A DNA stretch of 22,736 nt from an uncultured Lachnospiraceae bacterium (GTDB lineage Bacteria > Bacillota > Clostridia > Lachnospirales > Lachnospiraceae). The translations under genes and the position numbers were made by a program. Position 1 is the stretch's first letter; each line of letters starts with the position of its first letter. Location: assembly GCA_910586955.1 (NCBI GenBank), contig CAJUMM010000046.1, positions 1 through 22,736 on the forward strand, given 5' to 3'. The notes beneath the pieces are model-generated. The model searched no databases. It was not told where the DNA came from and was given only the letters and a program-made list of their open reading frames with translations. Below are positions 8,301-14,446 of the stretch, piece after piece.

Positions 8301-8770
8301 GAAGTCCCCGGATGCCGGCCCAGCTCTTTTTGGAGCAGGCTCCTGTAGAAGAGGTGGAAGATCTATCCGTACCTTTAGGCGGAACGGACAGGAAGGCAGG
8401 GAGCCTGGAAGAGGAGGGAGCCGTTCTTCCCCCAGAAAAGCAAAAAGACGTATTGGAAGAGGGGGATACCCCTCTGGCGGGACCACAGGGAACTTGGGCC
8501 TTTATCAACTTGGTTCTGGCCGCTGCAGCCGTAATTCTAGGCGTCCTGCTTCTCATGGAAAAGACGGGAGAGGAGAAGAAGAGAAAGCAGAAAAAAGCCA
8601 TCGGCATAGGGGCTGTCCTGATTTCTATAGTGATTTTCCTTCTGACGGAAGACCTGTCCGGGTCTATGGCTTTGGCAGATTCCTGGACCGTGGCTGCCCT
8701 TCTTCCGGTTCTTGTGAATGTCTTCCTGATCTTTGGGATGAAAACCGGAGGAAGGCCGGAAGCGGACTGA
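2342..8770 (+). CDS. BspA-like LRR_5 surface protein with tandem Ig/InlB-like repeats, 2142 aa
   Basis: A very large secreted, membrane-anchored protein. Residues 1-28 form a signal peptide (basic KGKLRK, hydrophobic LILLLAVCVF, cleavage near VQGA). Residues about 29-138 are an acidic Pro/Glu-rich linker with repeated NPEEQK-like units. LRR_5 repeats of the pattern IGxxAFxxxxxLxxIxLPxxL occupy about residues 180-385, 434-617 and 670-870, as in BspA-type adhesins. Ig-like and InlB-like segments follow (about 915-1235), then four 174-residue repeats (about 1240-1935), a Gly-rich linker, and three membrane segments (about 2052-2072, 2085-2102, 2114-2132). There is no LPXTG motif. From memory, the tPLA-x5-W start of the anchor resembles C-terminal anchors of other Lachnospiraceae surface proteins. 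The Shine-Dalgarno is only moderate (AAAGGGG at 2322-2328). Expression is predicted to depend on the invertible promoter upstream. An adhesin or host/matrix-binding role is inference from the family. Confidence 0.93.
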   Translation: MKGKLRKTLILLLAVCVFASNGSFVQGAEGKAFLESKESGEDGPETEGDAGTETREEEVKEESASPPKGETENPGVTEKENPGEQKNPEEQKNPEDIENPKEPEKDFLEEEDAGGISPASEEGTEEEEVSPAPEEETGKYLVFEENEDGSYRMSKFLYQAGQSPSEVEVPGEWKGKPVTKIGDSAFAGAVDVKKVTLPESIAEIGEKAFYNLTLLSEINLPEGLAGIGNSAFENTRSLTQITLPETLEELGEQAFYGSGLKEIAIPPLLSVISSSAFSGCSWLKTVSFSDKGNLREIQNSAFSGAALTSVTIPEGVTAIGSHAFRANIQLGAVILPQSLEKLSTYAFFNIKKDTTIHVFGNIKEIEGGAFGGGTTLIIDLEPGAIGGLFGADKVIWTGGSKESCFVFGEAKGLITGLKEAGHEGCENPGWHEGEELFDLVIPAQIGGSDVRRIDYSAFAYCRRIRSVRFEAGSKVSKLETGVFLGCSGMTEVQLPDSIQELGGSMFQGCSSLKKLIMPDSVTKIGRYGFAGCTSLESIHLSEKLTSIEYYVFQGCTSLKELVIPGSATYFGGNVFTNCTSLEKVIFEKAATGKVPNLDGGFFSGAENLKLVVMPYPKDTVARAPWGARYAEIRWEDGESPADIKIIGDWHYSTGTKTLMKYTGEKSGERFTVPAVLTDEKGQEYPVTGLGDSLFEDAGVTFKTVEIEEGIEKIGNSAFKGSGIVDFILPSTLRSIGHSAFRECGKLKEIDLSHTAVTSVPNMTFYHCWAMERANLNGPLLKEIGSNAFGGSTKLAEVEFPAGLVKIEDAAFNSTQLTSLDLPDSVETIGTAFQNISALKGSIRLPKNLKSISMAAFSGSKGITDFTVPFKRAERPDISANAPFGVPGVPVFFEGEKPVISHKVGATAKPLEERKITLHAEMEGELTISDILDREGRSILPSGYNPARSVDAEYVVTENGTYTFKIRSLYGDASYEVVIDDLASFVFETRAVELPLSQAGQVTEELLQREGGFSAKAVRGNGEEELEVSVPQGELAKVNAMKTSGDRTELTLEAFYQDSYGFYTLETKVPVSLAGSFDVSFRLREEDRDYGELLGDTSLAVLSNPGSIPAEAVPGFRGRDGGVSLTGWYSQGRKVEDFEKEVITGDTVYEAELRREGKITLHADPAKGTFSYGGQEVSEAEYTLQGEVGTGLSEILVEAGTGYRFKGWSREEDAWKEADLTAVRILEDSYDQPVHYYAFYEEIPVEIVFTVQPQGGSYITKQPSQELSVSVESQEGVTYTYQWYDENGKIEGAQEAFHKPDTGVPGERTYYAEVTGIMENTGVTKCVTSGTAKVEVRNLAIEVGSSDHGEVELGQTEAAYGDRISFTVHPERGYRRETVKVSGKESGDVYEISEENGVYGVTAALEDLSVEVFYEEIPVEIAFTSQPQGGSYITRQPSQELSVSVESQEGVTYTYQWYDEKGKIEGAKEASYEPDTGVPGEKTYYAEVTGTMENTGVTKCVTSEKAEIKVRNLSIEAGESHRGKVELSRTEAAYGDEITFAVHPETGYRTGTVKVLGKESGDSYEISENQGIYSLEAGLEDLSVEVSYEEIPVEITFTSQPQGGSYITRQPSRELSVSVEGQEGVTYTYQWYDEKGKIEGAKTPSYRPDTGVPGKRTYYVEVTGTMENSGVTESAASSSAPVEVRNLSVEAGSSDYGKVELGRTEAAYQEQIAFTVLPETGYRPDMVKVVGKESGKEYPLTEEKGSCFVTAGLEDLRIEVSYREIPVEITFTSQPQGGSYITRQPSQELSVSVESQEGVTYTYQWYDGKGKIDGAQEAFYEPDTGVPGERTYYAEVTGVMENTGVTKCVTSEEAEIKVRNLSIEAGNTEHGTVLLDQTEAVYEDEITFTVRPETGYVLHTVKAVGKDSGKEYGLSEEKGTYSTIAELEDLVIEASFAKQGTPPEAGDRPSSSGGGNHTGGGQTGGGDGQGGTPGASQEPGMAAPLQTGSPRMPAQLFLEQAPVEEVEDLSVPLGGTDRKAGSLEEEGAVLPPEKQKDVLEEGDTPLAGPQGTWAFINLVLAAAAVILGVLLLMEKTGEEKKRKQKKAIGIGAVLISIVIFLLTEDLSGSMALADSWTVAALLPVLVNVFLIFGMKTGGRPEAD
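6059..8146 (+). repeat. Four tandem 522-bp coding repeats
   Basis: The motif encoding EEIPVEI or REIPVEI recurs at 6059, 6581, 7103 and 7625, an exact 522-bp (174-residue) period. Each unit encodes an Ig-like half (QPQGGSYIT, TYQWYD, PDTGVPG, TYYAEVTG) and a divergent InlB/Flg_new-like half (RNLSIEAG, EAAYGDEITF, KESG). Some blocks are identical in DNA between copies, for instance the stretch encoding QPQGGSYITRQPS in copies 2-4. That makes copy-number change by recombination, or assembly collapse, plausible. Confidence 0.9.
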
Positions 8771-8798
8771 TAACAGAATAGAAAGAGATAGAAACGCG

Positions 8799-8845
8799 AA
8801 AGCTGCCGCCGATCTGGATATTTCCAGCCGGCGGCAGCTTTTGCT
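8799..8845 (+). terminator. Intrinsic terminator after the surface-protein gene
   Basis: AAAGCTGCCGCCG (8799-8811) pairs with CGGCGGCAGCTTT (8829-8841) in a perfect 13-bp stem with a 17-base loop, followed by a short T run. It ends the 2342-8770 transcript. Confidence 0.8.
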
Positions 8846-8904
8846 GAGTTTCTTCCAATTCCCGGAATAGAAAAATTTAAATGTGGCAAGTGGAAAGGAA
8901 ATCC

Positions 8905-8933
8905 TTGAAATTCTCCATTATGAGAGATAGAAT
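8905..8933 (+). promoter_or_regulatory. Sigma-A promoter for the rpiB-upp-deaminase operon
   Basis: TTGAAA (8905-8910) and TAGAAT (8928-8933) are 17 bases apart. The promoter lies between the terminator at 8799-8845 and the rpiB operon. The 8771-9097 gap therefore holds a terminator, this promoter and a possible small ORF. Confidence 0.65.
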
Positions 8934-8974
8934 AGAATTAACAAATAATTTTTATGTAGAAGGGGGAATTTTAT

Positions 8975-9079
8975 ATGTCAACAGGGGCAAAAGTATGGTT
9001 ATGGTTTGTGCCCGCTGATTACCTGGCTGCTGATACAGGGCGCCTGGGAGGAAATGCACTAAATGATGAGAGATTTTAA
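8975..9079 (+). CDS. Small ORF, 34 aa, possible leader peptide or gene remnant
   Basis: An ATG at 8975 is preceded by a purine-rich Shine-Dalgarno (AAGGGGG, about 8960-8966) and follows the operon promoter at 8905-8933. The predicted 34-residue peptide begins MSTGAKVWLWFVPADYLA and ends LNDERF. It stops 18 bases before the rpiB ATG. I do not recognise it, and see no membrane segment or amino-acid-run attenuator signature. It may be a real small protein, a translated leader of rpiB, or the remnant of a deleted gene. Support comes only from the ribosome site and position. Confidence 0.35.
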   Translation: MSTGAKVWLWFVPADYLAADTGRLGGNALNDERF

Positions 9080-9097
9080 AATATTAGGAGGAAATAT

Positions 9098-9529
9098 ATG
9101 ATAGCACTTGGATGTGACCATGGCGGTTATGAATTAATGCAGGAAGTTATTGCGTATCTGGAGAAGAAGGGCCTGGAATATGAAAATTTCGGGTGTGACA
9201 GCACGGCTGCCGTGGACTATCCGGTCTATGCAAAGAAGGTAGCCCAGGCGGTGCAGTCCGGCCGGTGTGAGAAGGGAATCCTGATCTGCGGCACAGGAAT
9301 CGGCATTTCCATAGCGGCCAACCGGTTCCGGGGAATCCGTGCAGCCCTCTGCGGGGACTGCTTCAGTGCAGAGGCCACAAGGCTTCACAACGATGCCAAT
9401 ATCCTGGCCATGGGTGGACGGGTGACAGGCCCGGGACTGGCGGTGAAAATCGTGGATACCTTTTTGAACACAGAATTTTCCGGAGAAGAGCGGCATGTAA
9501 ACAGAGTACGGGGGATTGACGAAGACTAG
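9098..9529 (+). CDS. rpiB: Ribose-5-phosphate isomerase B, 143 aa
   Basis: Interconverts ribose 5-phosphate and ribulose 5-phosphate in the non-oxidative pentose phosphate pathway, in the cytoplasm. The sequence shows the RpiB/LacAB signature: GCDHGG near the N-terminus (H8), DYPVYA (residues 40-45), the ICGTGIG loop with the catalytic-base cysteine C64, and RLHNDAN with H97. The length is normal for the family. AGGAGG sits eight bases or so before the ATG. The gene leads a short operon with upp 15 bases downstream and a dCMP deaminase after that. The grouping fits ribose phosphate and pyrimidine salvage. Some members also act on allose 6-phosphate, but the housekeeping neighbours favour ribose 5-phosphate. 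Confidence 0.95.
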   Translation: MIALGCDHGGYELMQEVIAYLEKKGLEYENFGCDSTAAVDYPVYAKKVAQAVQSGRCEKGILICGTGIGISIAANRFRGIRAALCGDCFSAEATRLHNDANILAMGGRVTGPGLAVKIVDTFLNTEFSGEERHVNRVRGIDED

Positions 9530-9544
9530 GAGGATACAAAAGAG

Positions 9545-10174
9545 ATGTCAAAAGTTGTAGTGATGGATCATCCGCTGATTCAGCATAAAATCGGAGTAAT
9601 CCGGCGCATAGAGACAGGTTCCAGGGATTTCCGGGCCATGATTGGAGAGATAGCCAGCCTGATCACCTATGAAGCCACCAAAGACCTGAAGCTGCAGGAC
9701 GTGGAGATTGAAACTCCTATCTGTAAAACTGTTGTGAAAGAGCTGGCAGGCAAGAAGATGGCCATTATTCCCATTCTCCGGGCCGGGCTTGGCATGGTGG
9801 ACGGAATGCTTGCCATGATGCCCTCAGCCAAGGTAGGGCATATCGGCCTGTACCGGAATGAGGAGACCCTGGAGCCGGTGGAGTATTACTGTAAGATTCC
9901 CGCAGACTGCAGTGAGCGGGACGTATTTGTGGTAGATCCCATGCTGGCCACAGGCGGTTCCTCCGTGGCGGCCATTCAGATGCTCAAAGACCGTGGCGTA
10001 CAGAATATCCGCTTCCTCTGCATCATTGCTGCACCGGAAGGCGTAAAGAGGATGCAGGAGGCTCATCCGGATGTAAATCTCTATGTGGGAGCCCTGGACG
10101 AACACCTCAACGAGCACGGCTACATCGTTCCCGGCCTGGGCGATGCAGGAGACCGGATTTTCGGAACAAAATAA
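9545..10174 (+). CDS. upp: Uracil phosphoribosyltransferase, 209 aa
   Basis: Makes UMP from uracil and PRPP in pyrimidine salvage. The 209-residue length is exactly that of common bacterial Upp proteins. Visible family motifs are HPLIQHKIG at the N-terminus, LRAGLGM in the flexible region (about residues 79-85), the PRPP-binding loop VFVVDPMLATGGSS (about 126-139), and the C-terminal uracil-binding segment with GYIVPGLGDAGDR. The ATG is preceded by AGGAGG, and the gene starts 15 bases after rpiB ends, so the two are very likely cotranscribed. The usual PyrR-type or PRPP-linked leader control was not recognised upstream. Confidence 0.97.
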   Translation: MSKVVVMDHPLIQHKIGVIRRIETGSRDFRAMIGEIASLITYEATKDLKLQDVEIETPICKTVVKELAGKKMAIIPILRAGLGMVDGMLAMMPSAKVGHIGLYRNEETLEPVEYYCKIPADCSERDVFVVDPMLATGGSSVAAIQMLKDRGVQNIRFLCIIAAPEGVKRMQEAHPDVNLYVGALDEHLNEHGYIVPGLGDAGDRIFGTK

Positions 10175-10230
10175 AAAACAGCAGGAGCCCGTTTGGGAGG
10201 GCGGATGCGAAACTAAAATAGGAGGTCTGT

Positions 10231-10716
10231 ATGAGCGGAAAGCGGCAGGATTATATTAGTTGGGACGAATATTTCATGGGCGTGGCCATTCTTTCCGGCA
10301 TGCGCTCCAAAGATCCCAGCACCCAGGTAGGAGCCTGCATCGTAAGCCAGGACAACAAGATTCTGTCCATGGGCTACAATGGATTTCCTATGGGCTGCGA
10401 TGATGACGAGTTTCCCTGGGCCAGGACCGGGGAAACCAATGAGACGAAATACCCCTTTGTCACCCACGGGGAATTGAATGCCATTCTCAATTACCGGGGA
10501 GGCAGCCTGGAGGGGGCGAAAATTTATGTTGCCCTCTTTCCCTGCAACGAGTGTGCCAAAGCCATTATCCAGGCGGGAATCCGCACGGTGGTGTATGCCT
10601 GTGACAAATATGCGGATACGGCGGCTACCATAGCTTCCAAGCGCATGCTCCGGGCGGCCGGGGTGGAGCTGGTGCCCTATGAACATACGGGCAGGGTGAT
10701 TCAGCTGGAGGTTTAA
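10231..10716 (+). CDS. dCMP deaminase family protein (ComEB-like), 161 aa
   Basis: A zinc-dependent cytidine/deoxycytidylate deaminase, predicted to convert dCMP to dUMP for dTMP synthesis. Catalytic residues are in place: HGE motif with H79 (zinc ligand) and E81 (proton shuttle), and PCNEC with zinc ligands C105 and C108. The N-terminal SWDEYFM and DPSTQVGACIV segments match dCMP deaminases rather than tRNA adenosine deaminases. AGGAGG lies shortly before the ATG. It is the third gene of the rpiB-upp operon, 56 bases after upp, and is followed by a strong terminator. B. subtilis calls its homologue ComEB, but a competence role is not implied here. Confidence 0.92.
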   Translation: MSGKRQDYISWDEYFMGVAILSGMRSKDPSTQVGACIVSQDNKILSMGYNGFPMGCDDDEFPWARTGETNETKYPFVTHGELNAILNYRGGSLEGAKIYVALFPCNECAKAIIQAGIRTVVYACDKYADTAATIASKRMLRAAGVELVPYEHTGRVIQLEV

Positions 10717-10731
10717 GAAGAAACGAATAAT

Positions 10732-10780
10732 AAAAAGACAGGAGATATACGGGGAATCTTCGTATATCTTCTGTCTTTTT
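10732..10780. terminator. Strong bidirectional-looking terminator
   Basis: A 20-base left arm (10732-10751, starting AAAAAGACAG) pairs with 10761-10780 (ending CTGTCTTTTT) with one G-U pair and a 9-base loop. A-rich and T-rich ends allow termination on both strands. It separates the convergent deaminase gene and the DUF402 gene. Confidence 0.9.
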
Positions 10781-10797
10781 CTGTTCCCGGATGGGGC

Positions 10798-11277
10798 TTA
10801 ACTTTCCAAAGATTCCGGCAGGGAAGCCAAAAGTCTTCCGCTGTAAATCTCCTTTAGCAGGCTGTCCAGCTTGCGCATACAGGCGCAGGCCTGAACGGAA
10901 GAGAGCAGCCCCTGTTCAAAAGCGTCTGCAATTTCATTCAGATCCACCACCCGGATTTCCCCGGAGGGATAAAGGAGGACATCTGCCAGGAGATCCGTGA
11001 ACACATAGGTATCCGAAGCCGGATCGTAGGTGTGCTCAACGATGTCGCAGTACCAGCAGATGAGGCTGTCGGAGCGGTTCAGAAAGCGGCTTACCTTCCA
11101 GCCCTTGTCCAGGAAGTAGCAGGAAGTTCCGTGATCCAGATCCTTTTTTGGGCGTATGGTCTGCCATTTGGTGACCAGGATGTGTTCGTCCCGGTAGAGG
11201 AGGATATCCTTGTTTAAGAGGATACATTCTTCGGGAATCAGGCGCTTCCGGTATAAAATGGGTGTGTCGTTTGGCAT
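10798..11277 (-). CDS. DUF402 domain protein, 159 aa
   Basis: The protein matches the DUF402 fold seen in nucleoside tri/diphosphatases such as NtdP and in the RNA-binding AU-1 proteins. Recognisable features are WYCDIV (75-80) followed by DTYVFTDLLADVLLYPSGEIRVVD, whose spaced acidic residues (D90, D95, D99, D112, E115) fit the family's metal-binding pattern. A phosphatase function is inference from the family. The ATG is preceded by AGGAGG. It lies downstream of, and on the same strand as, the AraC-family regulator, separated by about 120 bases holding a long hairpin, so cotranscription is uncertain. It converges on the rpiB operon. Confidence 0.78.
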   Translation of the reverse strand: MPNDTPILYRKRLIPEECILLNKDILLYRDEHILVTKWQTIRPKKDLDHGTSCYFLDKGWKVSRFLNRSDSLICWYCDIVEHTYDPASDTYVFTDLLADVLLYPSGEIRVVDLNEIADAFEQGLLSSVQACACMRKLDSLLKEIYSGRLLASLPESLES

Positions 11278-11291
11278 ATAGTTCCTCCTGA

Positions 11292-11417
11292 TTTAGAGTT
11301 CCGCAGGTTCCCTCCCAGATCCTCTCTGTCTACCTCAGCTTCCGTCCGCATACTGCGCACGAAAGCTGAGCTGGGCTCTGTCCGGGAATCTGCTGTTTTA
11401 GAGTTCCGCAGGTTCCC
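11292..11417. repeat. Hairpin element bounded by 21-bp direct repeats
   Basis: The same 21 bases occur at 11292-11312 and 11397-11417, 105 bases apart. They begin TTTAGAGTTCCGC. The right copy encodes the last residues and stop of the AraC-family gene. The sequences between and beyond the copies are otherwise unlike each other, so this is not a simple tandem duplication. The interior contains the hairpin at 11334-11370. It may be an inserted palindromic intergenic element or the scar of a recombination event. Confidence 0.6.
11334..11370. other. Long intergenic hairpin
   Basis: CTCAGCTTCCGT (11334-11345) pairs with ACGAAAGCTGAG (11359-11370) with one mismatch. An inner CGCA/TGCG stem closes on a TAC loop. 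There is no T run on either side, so it is not a typical intrinsic terminator. It may process or stabilise the regulator mRNA, or be a repeated palindrome. Confidence 0.6.
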
Positions 11418-12345
11418 CTGCGGGAGAGTTTTGTACCACGGTCAGGGAATCATTCTTTACAAATTCCTGCTCTGCCGAGCGGCGCTTGTAGTAGGTCCTC
11501 TTGTAGGTGTCCGGGTCCGGGAGGAGGAGAAATTCGGAGGGCGTGCACCCGGTGATCTCCTTAAAGACCCGGTTGAAGGTGCGGATATTGTTGAAACCGC
11601 AGCTTAGGGCAATGTCCGTAATTTTACGCTGCGTATGCCGCAGTTCGTAGGCGGCCCTTTCAACGCGCACCATGTTTAAGTAAGTGACGAAGTTGATTCC
11701 CATAAGCTTTTTGAAGATTCTGGAAAAATAGCTGGTGCTGAAATTCATGGAGCCGGCGGCAAACTCCAGGGAGATAGTGTCCCCATAGTGTTCGTCGATG
11801 TAGGACAGAAGGCTTTGCAGGTCGTTCAGCATCCGGGAGCGCTTCCCATCGGGAAGGGCTCCGCTTTCTGTCCTGGGATGATGGCGTTTCAGAAGGGCCC
11901 AGAAGGTTTGGAGGGAGGAAGTGACCACCTCCTGATAGTAAGGGGCCTTCTCCTCCAGTTCCTTGGATACGGTATGAATCAGGGAATGGAGGGTATGGTT
12001 TAAGCCGTAGGCTTCCAGCTGTTCTCTTGTAACCAAGGGATGGGAAAAGCAGGGGTTCTGAAAAATCGGACTGACAATGCCTGTGTCAAAGATAATAAAA
12101 TCCAGACAGTTTTTCATATCGTAGGAGTCGCTGTAATGGATTTCCCCGCTCTCGCAGACAGCCAGATCTCCCGCCTGGGCCGTAAAGGTCCGGTCGGTGA
12201 TATTCAGCCTGCAGGAGCCGGAACGGACATAGATCAGTTCAATCTCCTTGTGCCAGTGGGCCAGAAAGCTGATATTCTGATAGCTGGAGTGCCATACCAT
12301 GAAATCGGAATCATAGCTGCGGATTTCGTGAAACGCTTTCATCAT
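11398..12345 (-). CDS. AraC-family transcriptional regulator with cupin sensor, 315 aa
   Basis: A sugar-type regulator. The N-terminal half is an AraC-type cupin (motifs FLAHWHKEIELIYVRSG and AGDLAVCESGEIHYS), likely the ligand-binding part. The C-terminal 100 residues hold two helix-turn-helix motifs (ISLEFAAGSMNFSTSYFSRIFKK, and ITDIALSCGFNNIRTFNRVFKE followed by GCTPSEFL). I prefer the ATG at 12343-12345, which follows GAGG by nine bases. A TTG start five codons earlier is possible but has no ribosome site. It is divergent from fucI, the expected target, whose promoter has a good -10 but a weak -35, as activator-dependent promoters often do. Control of fucI is inference from position. Confidence 0.9.
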   Translation of the reverse strand: MMKAFHEIRSYDSDFMVWHSSYQNISFLAHWHKEIELIYVRSGSCRLNITDRTFTAQAGDLAVCESGEIHYSDSYDMKNCLDFIIFDTGIVSPIFQNPCFSHPLVTREQLEAYGLNHTLHSLIHTVSKELEEKAPYYQEVVTSSLQTFWALLKRHHPRTESGALPDGKRSRMLNDLQSLLSYIDEHYGDTISLEFAAGSMNFSTSYFSRIFKKLMGINFVTYLNMVRVERAAYELRHTQRKITDIALSCGFNNIRTFNRVFKEITGCTPSEFLLLPDPDTYKRTYYKRRSAEQEFVKNDSLTVVQNSPAGEPAEL

Positions 12346-12383
12346 TGTGGGAATCCTCAAAAAATTTACTGTTTCTTGAAAAA

Positions 12384-12412
12384 ATTATAACAATTAGTAC
12401 AAAAAATGTCCA
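12384..12412 (-). promoter_or_regulatory. Promoter of the AraC-family gene
   Basis: On the minus strand TGGACA (12407-12412) and a perfect TATAAT (12384-12389) are separated by 17 bases, about 40 bases upstream of the regulator start codon. Confidence 0.7.
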
Positions 12413-12431
12413 GATAAGAACAGAAATTTAC

Positions 12432-12460
12432 GTGCAATTTTTTTGGGAATGTTTTATAAT
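12432..12460 (+). promoter_or_regulatory. Candidate fucI promoter with weak -35
   Basis: A perfect TATAAT at 12455-12460 has only GTGCAA 17 bases upstream (12432-12437). It is back-to-back with the regulator promoter at 12384-12412, leaving about 20 bases between the two -35 boxes. That arrangement suits activation by the divergent AraC-family protein. Confidence 0.5.
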
Positions 12461-12530
12461 AAAAACATCTAGAGCCGGAGGGGAAGGCTTCCAGGCTTTA
12501 AAAATAAAAGAGATATGGAGGATATGGAAA

Positions 12531-14333
12531 GTGGCAAAGAACAGATTAGTGGGTGAGTATCCGGTTATCGGCATTCGTCCGACCATCGACGGCCGCAGGG
12601 GCGTTCTGGACGTAAGGGGATCCCTGGAAGAGCAGACCATGAATATGGCGAAATCCGCAGCGAAGCTCTTTGAAGAGAATCTGCGTTACAGCAACGGCGA
12701 GCCGGTGAAGGTTGTGATCTCCAACACCACCATCGGACGTGCGGGAGAGTCTGCAGCCTGTGCGGCCCAGTTTAAGAAAGAAGGCGTGGACATTACCTTG
12801 ACCGTAACCCCCTGCTGGTGCTACGGATCGGAGACTATGGATATGGATCCCATGACCATTAAGGGCGTGTGGGGATTTAACGGAACCGAGCGGCCGGGCG
12901 CCGTATACCTGGCTTCCGTACTGGCCACCCATGCACAGAAGGGCCTGCCGGCATTCGGTATCTACGGCCATGACGTGCAGGAAGCGGACGATACCAGCAT
13001 TCCGGCAGACGTACAGGAGAAGCTGCTCCGGTTTGGCCGGGCGGCAGTTGCGGCAGCAACCATGAGAGGCAAATCCTACCTGCAGATTGGTTCCATCTGT
13101 ATGGGAATCGGCGGATCCATCATTGACCCGGCCTTTATTGAAGAGTACTTAGGCATGAGAGTGGAGTCCGTAGATGAGGTAGAGATCATCCGCCGGATGA
13201 CCGAGGGCATCTACGACGAGGAAGAGTTCCAGAAAGCCCTCAAGTGGACGAGAGAGAAATGTATCGAAGGCTTTGATAAGAATCCGGAAGAGATTCAGAA
13301 GACCAGGGAGCAGAAGGATGCGGACTGGGAGTTCGTGGTAAAGATGATGGTTATCATCAAAGATCTCATGAGCGGAAGCGACAAGCTGGATCCCAAGTTT
13401 TCCGAGGAGGCCATCGGCCACAACGCCATTGCGGCAGGTTTCCAGGGACAGAGACAGTGGACAGACTTCTATCCCAACTGCGATTTCCCGGAGGCAATGC
13501 TCAATACCTCCTTTGACTGGAACGGAGCCAGAGAGCCCTATGTTCTGGCAACCGAGAACGATACCCTGAACGGCTTGGGGATGCTGTTCCTGAAGCTCCT
13601 CACCAACCGGGCTCAGATCTTTGCGGATGTCCGGACCTACTGGAGCGGAGACGCCGTGAAGAAGGCTACGGGCTATGAGATCGAGGGCAAGGCCAAGGAT
13701 GCGGACGGATTTATCCATCTCATCAACTCCGGTGCTGCCTGCCTGGATGCCTGCGGACAGGCCAAGGATGCGGACGGCAACGCCTGCATGAAGGAGTGGT
13801 GGAATGTAACGGAAGAGGATCAGGAAGCTATCCTGAAGGCTACCACCTGGAATGCGGCGGACAACGGCTACTTCCGGGGCGGCGGATTCTCCTCCCGCTT
13901 CGTGACCGAGGCTGAGATGCCGGCTACCATGATCCGCCTGAATCTTGTAAAGGGTCTCGGACCCGTTCTGCAGATTGCAGAGGGTTGGACCGTGAAGCTT
14001 CCCGAGGAAGTGACCGATAAGCTCTGGAAGAGAACCGACTACACCTGGCCCTGCACCTGGTTCGCTCCCAGATGTACCGGAGAAGGCGCCTTCAAGACTG
14101 CTTACGATGTGATGAACAACTGGGGAGCCAACCACGGCGCCATCAGCTACGGCCACGTAGGGGCAGACCTGATTACCCTGTGCTCCATCTTGAGGATCCC
14201 GGTGTGCATGCACAACGTACCGGAAGAGAAGATCTTCCGTCCGGCTGCATGGAATGCCTTCGGCATGGACAAAGAGGGACAGGATTACCGTGCCTGCAAG
14301 GCTTATGGTCCTCTTTACAAAACCATCCGGTAA
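12531..14333 (+). CDS. fucI: L-fucose isomerase, 600 aa
   Basis: Converts L-fucose to L-fuculose (and D-arabinose to D-ribulose), the first step in fucose catabolism, as a cytoplasmic Mn-dependent hexamer in known cases. The protein aligns by eye along its full length with E. coli FucI (591 aa): GIRPTIDGRR, SLEEQTMNMAKSAA, TPCWCYGSETMDMDP, WGFNGTERPGAVYLA, YGHDVQEADDTSIP, FDWNGAREP, ATENDTLNG, FADVRTYW, FRGGGFSSRF, GLGPVLQIAEGW, WGANHGAISYGHVGADL and GQDYRACKAYGPLYK. I chose the GTG at 12531 because GGAGG lies nine bases upstream and translation then starts MAKNRLVGEYPVIGIRP. A longer in-frame reading to 12345 runs through the promoter. No fuculokinase or aldolase gene accompanies it in the window. 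Confidence 0.95.
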   Translation: MAKNRLVGEYPVIGIRPTIDGRRGVLDVRGSLEEQTMNMAKSAAKLFEENLRYSNGEPVKVVISNTTIGRAGESAACAAQFKKEGVDITLTVTPCWCYGSETMDMDPMTIKGVWGFNGTERPGAVYLASVLATHAQKGLPAFGIYGHDVQEADDTSIPADVQEKLLRFGRAAVAAATMRGKSYLQIGSICMGIGGSIIDPAFIEEYLGMRVESVDEVEIIRRMTEGIYDEEEFQKALKWTREKCIEGFDKNPEEIQKTREQKDADWEFVVKMMVIIKDLMSGSDKLDPKFSEEAIGHNAIAAGFQGQRQWTDFYPNCDFPEAMLNTSFDWNGAREPYVLATENDTLNGLGMLFLKLLTNRAQIFADVRTYWSGDAVKKATGYEIEGKAKDADGFIHLINSGAACLDACGQAKDADGNACMKEWWNVTEEDQEAILKATTWNAADNGYFRGGGFSSRFVTEAEMPATMIRLNLVKGLGPVLQIAEGWTVKLPEEVTDKLWKRTDYTWPCTWFAPRCTGEGAFKTAYDVMNNWGANHGAISYGHVGADLITLCSILRIPVCMHNVPEEKIFRPAAWNAFGMDKEGQDYRACKAYGPLYKTIR

Positions 14334-14356
14334 AAAATAGAATCCATATAGTGAAA

Positions 14357-14404
14357 AGGAGCAACAGGTTTTGCGGTTATAATCGTAAAACCTGTTGCTT
14401 TTTT
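14357..14404 (+). terminator. Intrinsic terminator after fucI
   Basis: AGCAACAGGTTTT (14360-14372) pairs perfectly with AAAACCTGTTGCT (14387-14399), extended by three inner pairs, and is followed by six Ts. It makes fucI a single-gene transcript. Confidence 0.9.
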
Positions 14405-14446
14405 GCGTGAATTGCGGTATTCTGGATGGGATTGGAGGTGGCAATT

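Noticed and set aside
12345..12530. Upstream extension of fucI to an ATG at 12345
   Set aside because: The extension crosses the predicted promoter and overlaps the divergent regulator start. The GTG at 12531 has a good Shine-Dalgarno and gives the expected family N-terminus.
13149..14444. Long minus-strand open frame opposite fucI
   Set aside because: fucI matches a known family over its full length. The antisense frame is a by-product of codon bias in the real gene.
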